This document shows, piece after piece, positions 24,114 to 31,903 of a stretch of 64,000 nucleotides of DNA. The notes under the pieces were generated by a model. The model saw only the letters and a list, made by a program, of their open reading frames with translations. It made no database searches and was not told the origin of the DNA. The stretch is taken from positions 180,379-244,378 of the forward strand of contig NZ_JBKQWY010000008.1 in NCBI RefSeq assembly GCF_047308265.1, written 5' to 3'. Origin of the DNA: Maricaulis sp047308265 (lineage in GTDB: Bacteria > Pseudomonadota > Alphaproteobacteria > Caulobacterales > Maricaulaceae). A program made the translations under genes and the position numbers. Position 1 is the first letter of the stretch. Each line of letters starts with the position of its first letter.

Positions 24114-24905
24114 ATGTCCGGACGCGATCTTATCGGTGTATTCAATCTGATCATCGTCGTGGGTATTCTCGGCGTCATCAGCTACGCCGCCATCATCCTG
24201 CAACCGCCGGAATATGATCACCAGACGCTGTGCGTGGTCGACGAGATACCGCCCCACCGCGCTGTCGTGATCGACAAGACCGATCTCTACTCCCCGGAAC
24301 AGGCAGATCGCATTGCCGCCCTGATCCGGGCCCAGAAACCGGGTCTGGCCGTCGGCGAGCGTCTCTCTCTCTATGAGCTCAATGAGAGCGGCCAGCTGGC
24401 CAATACCAACCGGTTCTCCTTGTGTAATCCCGGTGCCGGCGAACAGGTCAATCCGCTCTATCGCAATCCGGACCGGGTCCAGGCCCGCTATGACATGCTG
24501 TTTGCCGAACCGCTTGAGGCCGCGCTGGCCGATCTGGTGACGCCGAAAAACGCCCCCAACAGCCCGATCATCGAGGCCCTCGCGCAATTGACGCAGGACC
24601 CGACATTCGACCGCAATGCGCCGCGTCGCCATATCGTGCTGGTGTCGGACATGCTGCAAAATTCAGATCTTTTCACGGTCTACCCCTACCGCCAGCGCAT
24701 GGATCTGACGTCACGGCTGCCCGCCCCGACCACCGTCGCCCAACTGCTGCGCGAGACGTATGGGGACGGCCTGCGCGGTGTGACGCTGGAAATACGCCTG
24801 ATCCCGCGCGATCCGTGGCAACAGGTCCAGCAAAGCCAGATGCGGGCTTATTGGGACCAGGTCCTGCGCCCGCTCGGTGTGAGTGTGCAATGGGTCGAGC
24901 TCTAG
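24114..24905 (+). CDS. Single-span vWA-like protein of unknown function
   Basis: A 263-residue protein. One N-terminal membrane anchor (LIGVFNLIIVVGILGVISYA) is followed by a domain with a vWA-like plan: AVVIDKTDLYSPEQ at the first strand (the place of the MIDAS DxSxS, here degenerate), RLSLYELNESG, FSLCNPGAGEQVN, then SPIIEALAQL and HIVLVSDMLQNS as the second metal/edge strand. Two Cys (in LCVV and LCNP) could bridge. It is predicted to be mostly extracytoplasmic. It follows the four-span protein by 117 nt. Partner and ligand unknown; the vWA assignment is a fold guess from strand order. Confidence 0.65.
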   Translation: MSGRDLIGVFNLIIVVGILGVISYAAIILQPPEYDHQTLCVVDEIPPHRAVVIDKTDLYSPEQADRIAALIRAQKPGLAVGERLSLYELNESGQLANTNRFSLCNPGAGEQVNPLYRNPDRVQARYDMLFAEPLEAALADLVTPKNAPNSPIIEALAQLTQDPTFDRNAPRRHIVLVSDMLQNSDLFTVYPYRQRMDLTSRLPAPTTVAQLLRETYGDGLRGVTLEIRLIPRDPWQQVQQSQMRAYWDQVLRPLGVSVQWVEL

Positions 24906-24961
24906 GCGCTCACACACGGTAAACGCCAGACATCCGCGCTAACGCGTTCAAGAACATGACC

Positions 24962-24996
24962 AAATCGCCGCTCTCCACAATGGGGAGCGGCGATTT
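24962..24996 (+). terminator. Strong rho-independent terminator
   Basis: AAATCGCCGCTCTCC (24962-24976), loop ACAAT, GGGGAGCGGCGATTT (24982-24996): a 15-bp stem with a single T-G wobble, followed by ATGTTTTAT. It lies 57 nt after the vWA-like gene. Confidence 0.85.
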
Positions 24997-25070
24997 ATGT
25001 TTTATGCGTCCATTTCGGAGGAAACCCCCATATCTTGTGGAGACCGACCACAACAACACCGTATATAGAC

Positions 25071-25382
25071 ATGGCCGCTTCCAATCCCGACACGCCCGTT
25101 CCGGCTCATCCGACCGAGCTTCTGGACCTCGATATCGTGTCCTTCTGCGCGCGGCGGCCGGATCTGACAGAGCTGGCCTTCACCCTGGCAGATCATGGAC
25201 ATGTCTATCTCGGTGATGTTGTCAGGCTGAGTGAATACACGGTGCTGGATCTGGCCAATGGACGCCGTGATCAGGCGACCATGTTGAGATTGATGCTCAA
25301 CCAGTGCGGCCTTCGTCTTGACCTGCCCTCACCGGACTGGCAGGCGCCGGCGAATGATCTGCTGGCAAGCGAGCTGGACTAG
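25071..25382 (+). CDS. Free-standing RpoA C-terminal-domain-like protein
   Basis: A 103-residue protein from ATG 25071. Residues about 31-93 follow the alpha-CTD pattern of RNA polymerase alpha: HVYLGDVVRLSEYTVLDL, NGRRDQATMLRLMLNQCGLR and LDLPSPDWQAP match, by my memory of the family, the VYIGDLIQKTE...NFGRKSLNEIKEVLAQMGL...GW layout. Aligning on YLGD (46-49), the position of E. coli Arg265, the key DNA contact, is Glu34 and that of Asn268 is Phe37. It therefore probably does not bind UP-element DNA in the usual way. The N-terminal domain of RpoA is absent. It may bind a protein partner or be a minor HHH protein. Confidence 0.6.
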   Translation: MAASNPDTPVPAHPTELLDLDIVSFCARRPDLTELAFTLADHGHVYLGDVVRLSEYTVLDLANGRRDQATMLRLMLNQCGLRLDLPSPDWQAPANDLLASELD

Positions 25383-25444
25383 CGACTGGTCACAGGCGCA
25401 CTCTGCCCTATGTGTCGCTTTAGGTATCCATCGACGAGTCCGCC

Positions 25445-26116
25445 ATGATCACGCTTCACCATCTCGACCAGTCCCGTTCCCAGCGTATTGTCTGGCTGCT
25501 TGAAGAGCTCGACCTCGAATACGAGATCCGCTCCTACAAGCGCAACACGGAGACCTGGCGCGCACCGGCCGATCTCAAGGCCATCCACCCGCTGGGCAAA
25601 TCCCCCGTGATCACCGAGGGCGATGTGACTGTCGCCGAATCCGGCGCGATCATCGAATATCTGATTGAGACCCATGGCCCCGGACTGAAACCAGCGGCAG
25701 GAAGCCAGGCGCGACGCGATTATCAGTACTGGCTGCATTTCGCGGAAGGCTCCCTGATGAGCCCGATGCTGATCAAGCTGATCCTTGATCGTATCAATTC
25801 GGCCAAAATGCCCTTCTTCGCCAAACCCATCGCCCGCAATATCACCAAGCGTACCATGGATGGATTTGTCGGACCGGAACTGGAAAACTTGTTCGGCTAT
25901 ATCGAAGACTATCTGGGCCAGCACACCTGGTTTGCCGGCGAGGAGTTCTCCGGCGCGGATATCCAGATGAGCTATCCGCTGGAGGCCGCCGCAGCGCGCG
26001 GCACCCTTACCCGCACGCGCCCCCATATCACGGCCTGGCTGGATCGGATCCATGAACGACCGGCCTATAAACGTGCGCTGGAAAAAACCGGCGATTACGG
26101 CTTTCTCTCGAGCTGA
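25445..26116 (+). CDS. gst: Glutathione S-transferase
   Basis: A 223-residue GST: MITLHHLDQSRSQRIVWLLE (Ser-type catalytic region SRSQR), LGKSPVITEGDVTVAESGAI (cis-Pro, Glu-Ser) and a C-terminal domain with TWFAGEEFSGADIQMSYPLE. This S-R-S-QR subgroup (yfcG/Gst3-like) is common in Alphaproteobacteria and includes peroxidase-active enzymes. It stands alone, 62 nt after the RpoA-CTD-like gene, and is convergent with the ABM-domain gene. Confidence 0.9.
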   Translation: MITLHHLDQSRSQRIVWLLEELDLEYEIRSYKRNTETWRAPADLKAIHPLGKSPVITEGDVTVAESGAIIEYLIETHGPGLKPAAGSQARRDYQYWLHFAEGSLMSPMLIKLILDRINSAKMPFFAKPIARNITKRTMDGFVGPELENLFGYIEDYLGQHTWFAGEEFSGADIQMSYPLEAAAARGTLTRTRPHITAWLDRIHERPAYKRALEKTGDYGFLSS

Positions 26117-26162
26117 TCCCGAACCCGGATCTGAGCCCGCGTCCGGCTGTGCGAACCACGCC

Positions 26163-26453
26163 TCAGGCGGGTTCGAACCCGGTCTCGAAAATCCGCAACT
26201 GGCGGGAGTGAATACCTGCGCCCGGCCAGGACGCCCGCCAGCGCTTGAGATGGACGCTGTCGAAATGGGCGTCCAGCGCCTCGCGATCGCGCCACCGCTC
26301 GATCACCCGGATCACGCCGGGCTGCAGCACGTCTTCGCCATAGGCGTAGTCGAGACAGCCCTCCTCCGCGCGCGAGGCCTCAATCATGACCGCCATCAAT
26401 GGACGGGCCCTCTCAATATCATCAACCTGAAACTGGCCTTCCACAATGACCAT
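26163..26453 (-). CDS. ABM-domain quinol monooxygenase-like protein
   Basis: A 96-residue dimeric ferredoxin-like-fold protein: MVIVEGQFQVDDIERARPLM, EEGCLDYAYGEDVLQPGVIR and the VIERWRDREALDAHFDS block (E.W.d..al..H) are the antibiotic biosynthesis monooxygenase/YgiN signature. Members oxidise quinols or act on small aromatic substrates without cofactors. A single gene. Confidence 0.85.
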   Translation of the reverse strand: MVIVEGQFQVDDIERARPLMAVMIEASRAEEGCLDYAYGEDVLQPGVIRVIERWRDREALDAHFDSVHLKRWRASWPGAGIHSRQLRIFETGFEPA

Positions 26454-26483
26454 GCCGAACTCTCCTGATCTGTCGGCGTCCCT

Positions 26484-28208
26484 CTAGAAACCAAACACCA
26501 CGCGCGCCATCACCCCGTCATCATTGCCGCCATCGACATCGAACAGGTATTCCACCTCGAAATCGACGCGCTTGCGGGCGCTGTGATAGCGGTCTTCGTC
26601 AAACCAGTGGGTGAAAGCCACACCCGGACCGGCTTCCCATTGCTCCTGCGAGCCGAAATTATCGTCGGCATACTGCCCGATCACCGTCATGTAAGGCGTG
26701 ACGGCCCAGTTATCGGCAACCGGGAAACGACGTCCTTGGCGCGCTTGCAGGTAAGCGCCGAAAAACTCGTCATCACCGGGGATGTAGGCCAGATCGGCAT
26801 AGAGGCTCGTATAATTCCAGCTATCTTCGCGACCTTCCCATCCATAGCCGTCGGTCCAGCCATAGGAGGCGCGCAGCAACCAGTCATCGCGAGCGTCATC
26901 ACCCAATGCCACCAGCCGCTCGGCAGACAGGGAAAAGTCATGTGCGCTGAATGGTTTGTACCGCACACCGAGACCGGCCTGCGTGCTGTCGCCATCGAAA
27001 TTGAACGTGCCCGGGTCAATCGCCGTATAGGCGCGGCCATAAAAGCTCAGCCCACGCCCGTCCTGATACAGGCTGTCTGGCCGCCAGTTGATCTCTCCCC
27101 CCAGCGAGGAATAGGCGGCCGAGGTCTGCACTCCATTGGAAATGCTCGTGCCGGCATCGCGCCAAGTGTAATAGGCATAGCCGTAAACCGACCGGTCCAG
27201 CTCGGTCACTTCATTGCGAAAACGGGTCAGGCGTTCGTCATCGCTCGACACGCCTTGTGAATGCAGACGATCAATGGCCCGGCGGAAGGCCTCGCTGGCG
27301 CCCTCACGGTCACCGGCATCCTTGAGCGCATAGCCCAGGTCCTCATTGAGATCAGACCGCGAGGGATCACGCGCCATGACCGCGCGAAAGAGCTCGGCCG
27401 CCTCTGCATCCCCACCGGTCCGCCGCAGGGCATAGGCCAGCGACAATTGTACATCCATGTTTCCGGGATCACGGCTGAGCACGGTGCGATATTCGGCGAT
27501 CGCGGCATCGGTCTGCCCTGCCGCATCCAGCATCAAGGCCCGGTCAAACCGACGCCAGGCCTGGTCATCCAGGGCGATGGCCCGCTCCATATAGCTCGCT
27601 GCGGCCGCGGGCTGTTGCTGGCGCAGGACCTGGGCCCGCTCGTCATAATAGGAGGCCAGCTGATCCCCCTGCAGGGTGCCCGCATCAATCTCCATCAGGC
27701 GCGCTTCGGCGCTGCGAACACGGCCGGACAGGCGCGAGGCCCGGGCGGCCTGCAATTGATCAAACCCGTCGCCGGAGATGCGAGAGGCATATTCCCACCC
27801 GATCAGCGCCTTGTCCCAATCGCCCACCGCTTCGGCCTGATACCCCAGCGCCCGCAGGGCGTAGAGCTGCTGCTCCGCGCTCAGCTGATCGCGGCGGCGC
27901 ACAGCATCCCACAGATTATTGACGGCGCGCTGGGCATCACCGGTCTCGACAGCACAGTTGGCCGCATCGATGAAATCCACGGCGCTGGAACGGGCACGGG
28001 CCAGGCGTTCCCAGATTGGCATGGCTTGCGCACACTGTCCGCTGCCGGCCAGGTCATAGGCGTGAGAGCGCGCGGCGTCGATTTCCGCCTGGGTGAGGTC
28101 CGCCCCGGCCTGGGTGACAATCAGGACGGTGGCGAGCGCCGCCGAACCCAGCATCAGCTGGCGAGAGGCGGAAAACAGTGCGGGGCGGGCCTTGTGTGTG
28201 GAGGTCAT
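26484..28208 (-). CDS. nfrA: NfrA-like outer-membrane TPR/beta-barrel protein
   Basis: A 574-residue protein from ATG 28208. Signal peptide (QLMLGSAALATVLIVTQAGA) is followed by about 300 residues of TPR-like helical repeats (YMERAIALDDQAWRRFDRAL, AIAEYRTVLSRDPGNMDVQL, AAELFRAVMARDPSRSDLNE). The C-terminal beta-rich domain (about 340-574) ends FEVEYLFDVDGGNDDGVMAR, then VVFGF, a typical outer-membrane terminal strand. This matches bacteriophage N4 adsorption protein A (NfrA), though E. coli NfrA is longer (about 990 residues). It would export a surface glycan made by NfrB. Last gene of wecB-nfrB-nfrA; the gap to nfrB is 17 nt. Confidence 0.8.
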   Translation of the reverse strand: MTSTHKARPALFSASRQLMLGSAALATVLIVTQAGADLTQAEIDAARSHAYDLAGSGQCAQAMPIWERLARARSSAVDFIDAANCAVETGDAQRAVNNLWDAVRRRDQLSAEQQLYALRALGYQAEAVGDWDKALIGWEYASRISGDGFDQLQAARASRLSGRVRSAEARLMEIDAGTLQGDQLASYYDERAQVLRQQQPAAAASYMERAIALDDQAWRRFDRALMLDAAGQTDAAIAEYRTVLSRDPGNMDVQLSLAYALRRTGGDAEAAELFRAVMARDPSRSDLNEDLGYALKDAGDREGASEAFRRAIDRLHSQGVSSDDERLTRFRNEVTELDRSVYGYAYYTWRDAGTSISNGVQTSAAYSSLGGEINWRPDSLYQDGRGLSFYGRAYTAIDPGTFNFDGDSTQAGLGVRYKPFSAHDFSLSAERLVALGDDARDDWLLRASYGWTDGYGWEGREDSWNYTSLYADLAYIPGDDEFFGAYLQARQGRRFPVADNWAVTPYMTVIGQYADDNFGSQEQWEAGPGVAFTHWFDEDRYHSARKRVDFEVEYLFDVDGGNDDGVMARVVFGF

Positions 28209-28225
28209 GAGTCTCTTCCTTCCCA

Positions 28226-30439
28226 TCAGGCGTGTTCAGGGGTGTCAGCCGTTTGCGGCACCAGGTCCGGCTCGGCTTCGGCCAGGGCGTTCCAGTCGGC
28301 GTCGGACAGGATGCCGGCCTGGCGCGCAATGGCGATAAATCCAAAGGGTGGTGTCAGGCTTTCGGCCTGACGACGGATCAGTCGCCAGACATCGGCAATC
28401 TGATCCTCTGTGAGAAGTTTCATCTGACGCAGGACGCGTGCGGCCCGCAAATCCGTGTCCAGTGGCTCGCTGTTCCAGGCGAAACGCAGGGCAAAACGAA
28501 TATCGCTGCGTGGCGCGAGGGCATACCTCACCCCCTGCCCCAGTGCGGTTTCCAGCGCGGCATGGTCCTCATCCGAAACCGGTTGCGCCACGGCCAGCGT
28601 GACTGTGGAGCCCGAACGCGACAGCGGGAAGGCCTGGTGGAAACGCGCCGCCTCCTCACCGATCAGATCGCGAACGCTGGCGGCTGTCTCCAGACCATCA
28701 AAACCGATGACTTCAAACCCGGACACCTCGCCCCAGGCCTGGGCCACTTCTTCCTCGGTCGCCAGCCCTCGACGTACGAGAACCACACCGATCGTGTCGC
28801 CGGTTTCCGCCATCTCGGCTTCCACCTCCGCCAGCACCTCATCATTGACCAGGCCATAGAATATCAGGGCTTCACCAATTGAATTGGGCTGACCGGAGAT
28901 TTCCGCCATCGAGGGATAGGCGTGCATGGTCTTGTCCCAGGTGATGCGATTGCCGGTGATCATGTGCCAGGCAAACCGACGCGCGGCACGCATCGAGGCC
29001 AGGAAGCCGACATAGTTTGCCAGGACCATGCGGATCGGGGCGATCAGCGCGTGACGCAGACCATGGGCCGAGCCGGTGAAGATGATCCGGTGCAGCACAC
29101 GGTTCACCAGATAGATGAAGTTGATCATCACCAGGCCCCAGACCCAGGAGTTCGGGTCGATCAGCGGCGGCAACATGCCAACACCGGGAACCAGCGTCGC
29201 AACCAGCCAGACCAGGAACCATTGAAAGACGATGGCATAGGCCAGCATGCCCGTCGGCGCAGTCCAGATCGCCTTGCGATCCCGGAACATGAAATAACGG
29301 TGGGCGAACGGGCCGAACCAGCCCAGCTGTTTCCAGCCCAGATAGGAAATGCCCAGCATCCAGCGGGATTTCTGCTTCACCGAGACATTCAGCTTGTCCG
29401 GGAAGTATTCCCGAGTGGCCACCAGTTCGCGGCGATAGAGGGTGCGCATGCCGCGACCATCACGCCGTTTGATTTCACCCACCGGAACCCTTGCCCAGTA
29501 GCGAACAAAATCCGAGCGCAGACCGGCTTCAAACAGGCGGTGACCGACATCATAGTCTTCCGTCAGGCTGTCGGTATTGAACGGCTGGTTGTCGCGCTCC
29601 TCGCAGAGGAGCTGGATCGAACGGCGCGAGAAGGATGTCGCCACACCGGCAGAGGGCACCAGACGAGTCATGGCCGAGCGGGCGATCAGGTCCTTGCCAT
29701 GCCATTCCGCGAACTCATCCATATAGTGACCGGCGACCAGATCCCGGTATTTGCGCGGCATGGACAGAACCGGCAATTGCACCATGTCGGAGCGTTCCAG
29801 ATAGGCGTTCACCACCTTGAAGGAGAGCGGATGGATCACGTCCTCGCTGTCCTGCATGACAAAGCCGGCATAGGTCACATCATGCGCTTTTTCATGGGCA
29901 AAGATGTTCTGGATCATCCAGTTGAGACAATCCGCCTTCGATGTCGGCCCGTCATGGCCCACCATGGCGCGATGAACCTGGGCGTGCTGGGACGCAATCC
30001 GGTCGACCTCACGGATGGTGTCGGGGTCATTGGGATAACAGCCCACGAAAATATCGTAGTTCTGATACTCCATCGTGGTCAGCGTATTCATCAGCATGCG
30101 CGCGATGACATCGCTTTCCTGCCAGGCCGGCACCATGATGGCGAGCCGGGTTTCCGGACGATCCAGCAATTGCTCGGTTGTCGGCACTTTGCGGAAAGGC
30201 CGGGTGATCACCCTTTGCAGCTGCAGCACCCAGAAATAGAGATCCAGGAAGGCATCATCCGTGGACGAGATAAAAATCGCGATGGCCGCGTAAATCGTCA
30301 GCCAGGACAGGATCTGCCAGTACAGGCGGGCCATGCCCGCATAGTCCAGGCCCATCACCCATTGAACGGCAAAGCCAAAACCGGCATTGGCCACTTCAAG
30401 GGCCGAAACGGCAAGATATGTATCGGTCGTGTCGATCAT
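28226..30439 (-). CDS. nfrB: NfrB-like glycosyltransferase with MshEN domain
   Basis: A 737-residue inner-membrane protein. Two N-terminal membrane segments, then a GT2 processive transferase domain: MVPAWQESDVI, QDSEDVIHP (acidic metal site), LTEDYDVGHRL (TED catalytic base) and KQKSRWMLGI (QxxRW), then three or more transmembrane helices (about 400-480). The C-terminal part (about 500-640) resembles MshEN (GspE N-terminal-like) domains that bind cyclic di-GMP in E. coli NfrB and MshE. At the two motif starts I read SIGEALIFYGLV and TIGVVLVRRGLA, without the usual leading Arg, so ligand binding is not certain. Function: polymerise and translocate a glycan, possibly poly-N-acetylmannosamine, as its E. 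coli equivalent. Confidence 0.85.
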   Translation of the reverse strand: MIDTTDTYLAVSALEVANAGFGFAVQWVMGLDYAGMARLYWQILSWLTIYAAIAIFISSTDDAFLDLYFWVLQLQRVITRPFRKVPTTEQLLDRPETRLAIMVPAWQESDVIARMLMNTLTTMEYQNYDIFVGCYPNDPDTIREVDRIASQHAQVHRAMVGHDGPTSKADCLNWMIQNIFAHEKAHDVTYAGFVMQDSEDVIHPLSFKVVNAYLERSDMVQLPVLSMPRKYRDLVAGHYMDEFAEWHGKDLIARSAMTRLVPSAGVATSFSRRSIQLLCEERDNQPFNTDSLTEDYDVGHRLFEAGLRSDFVRYWARVPVGEIKRRDGRGMRTLYRRELVATREYFPDKLNVSVKQKSRWMLGISYLGWKQLGWFGPFAHRYFMFRDRKAIWTAPTGMLAYAIVFQWFLVWLVATLVPGVGMLPPLIDPNSWVWGLVMINFIYLVNRVLHRIIFTGSAHGLRHALIAPIRMVLANYVGFLASMRAARRFAWHMITGNRITWDKTMHAYPSMAEISGQPNSIGEALIFYGLVNDEVLAEVEAEMAETGDTIGVVLVRRGLATEEEVAQAWGEVSGFEVIGFDGLETAASVRDLIGEEAARFHQAFPLSRSGSTVTLAVAQPVSDEDHAALETALGQGVRYALAPRSDIRFALRFAWNSEPLDTDLRAARVLRQMKLLTEDQIADVWRLIRRQAESLTPPFGFIAIARQAGILSDADWNALAEAEPDLVPQTADTPEHA

Positions 30440-30467
30440 CGGCCCCTCCCCGGAGCTGGATCCGCGG

Positions 30468-31631
30468 TCAGGCCGAGGCCGTCCGCATCATCGGCAGAAT
30501 GGACGCGCCGGGCGAGTTGACCTGACCCTGGCTGGCGAGCAGAAGCGCAATGGCCTCCACAATGCGCTCACTGGCCTTGCCATCTCCGAACGGGTTGGAC
30601 CGGCGCGCCATGCGGGCATGAGCACGGCTGGATTTGAGAAGCGGACGCGCGGCAGCCAGAATGCGGGCCGCATCGGCGCCGACCAGTTTCGCCACCCCGG
30701 CCCGAATGGCTTCCTGCCGCTCGGTCTTGTCACGCAGGACCAGTACCGGAACACCGAAACTGGGCGCTTCTTCCTGCACCCCGCCACTATCGGACAGGAT
30801 CAGATAGGCCCGCTTCATCACGGCCACAAACTCGGGATAGGCGAGAGGTTCGATCAGTTCGATCCGGCCCTCATTCCCCAGCGCGGCTTCGATCGGCCCG
30901 CGCACACGTGGATTGAGGTGGATCGGCAGAATGATCCGCACATCCGGGTTTTCATTGCGCAGGGTGCGAATGGCTGTGCATACGCCGGCCACGCCCTCAT
31001 CCCAGTTCTCGCGGCGGTGCAGCGTGACCAGGATAATGCGTTCCCCGTCGTTTACCCGGTCCAGAACGGCCGGCTTTCGATCCAGGGCGGCGACCTGTTG
31101 AACCGCATCAATCACGGTATTACCGGTCAGCCGGATCAGGGCGTCTTTCACGCCATCCTGTTTGAGATTGCGGGCGGCCTGACGGGTCGGAGCGAAATGC
31201 ATCTGACCAATCGGTGCGATCAGCTTGCGAAACCCCTCTTCCGGGAAGGGATGGGCCAGATCACCCGAGCGCAGCCCGGCTTCCACATGGCCTACAGGGA
31301 TGTTGGCCAGAAACGCGGCCATGGCACCGGAAAATGCTGTGGCCGTATCACCCTGCACCAGAACCGCATCCGGACGGCTCTGGGCATAGTGCGCGCCAAG
31401 ATCATCGATCAACGCCCCGGTCAGGCTCCACAAATCCTTGCGGTTCCAGTCGGGCTGGAGCTTGCGGTCCGGCGTAATGCCAAACACGGCCTCGGCCTGT
31501 TCGGCCAGCGAGCCATGTTGCCCGGTGGCAACCCATTCTGCAGTCATGCCCGGCTTGGCCGCAAAGGCCGCATGAACCGGCGCCAGCTTGACGACTTCCG
31601 GGCGCGTGCCCGCAATGATCGAGATCTTCAT
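30468..31631 (-). CDS. wecB: UDP-N-acetylglucosamine 2-epimerase (non-hydrolysing)
   Basis: A 387-residue enzyme from ATG 31631. Landmarks: SIIAGTRPEVVKLAPVHAAF, VQGDTATAFSGAMAAFLANI, then GHVEAGLRSGDL and HPFPEEGFRKLI, and DSGGVQEEAPSFGVPVLVLR followed by DKTERQEAI. This is the WecB/MnaA signature set. It makes UDP-ManNAc from UDP-GlcNAc in the cytoplasm. As the first gene of wecB-nfrB-nfrA (28 nt before nfrB), it is a dedicated source of the sugar donor for NfrB. No ManNAc dehydrogenase (wecC) is adjacent, which favours ManNAc itself over ManNAcA. Confidence 0.92.
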   Translation of the reverse strand: MKISIIAGTRPEVVKLAPVHAAFAAKPGMTAEWVATGQHGSLAEQAEAVFGITPDRKLQPDWNRKDLWSLTGALIDDLGAHYAQSRPDAVLVQGDTATAFSGAMAAFLANIPVGHVEAGLRSGDLAHPFPEEGFRKLIAPIGQMHFAPTRQAARNLKQDGVKDALIRLTGNTVIDAVQQVAALDRKPAVLDRVNDGERIILVTLHRRENWDEGVAGVCTAIRTLRNENPDVRIILPIHLNPRVRGPIEAALGNEGRIELIEPLAYPEFVAVMKRAYLILSDSGGVQEEAPSFGVPVLVLRDKTERQEAIRAGVAKLVGADAARILAAARPLLKSSRAHARMARRSNPFGDGKASERIVEAIALLLASQGQVNSPGASILPMMRTASA

Positions 31632-31846
31632 CCTGTTACCCCGTCTTCCCCCGGGCCACCGGATGGCCGCCCTTTTGACAGGGTTAATTTCTCGCAAGAA
31701 TTCGGTTGAAACCGTGCCAGACTACGGCGCTTGTGCGATGAAATAAGGAATTGTGGCCGGACATGCGGCCATGCCGGGGCAGCGGCGTTCAGACAGCGTT
31801 CATGAAACCCGAAGGGCGCTGGTGAAGCTCAAACAGCGGGCATGAA

Positions 31847-31872
31847 AAAGGCCCTGCCACTGCAGAGCCTTT
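31847..31872 (-). terminator. Terminator-like hairpin after the M28 peptidase gene
   Basis: AAAGGCCCTGC (31847-31857) and GCAGAGCCTTT (31862-31872), an 11-bp stem with one mismatch. On the minus strand it ends in a T-run (the A-run at 31845-31849). Confidence 0.75.
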
Positions 31873-31903
31873 ATCTTTACCGTCTGTCAGCAAGGTGCAA
31901 GCC

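Noticed and set aside
28922..30520. 532-codon plus-strand frame opposite nfrB
   Set aside because: High-GC antisense artefact: His/Arg/Gln-rich with no motif. The minus-strand gene has all GT2 motifs.
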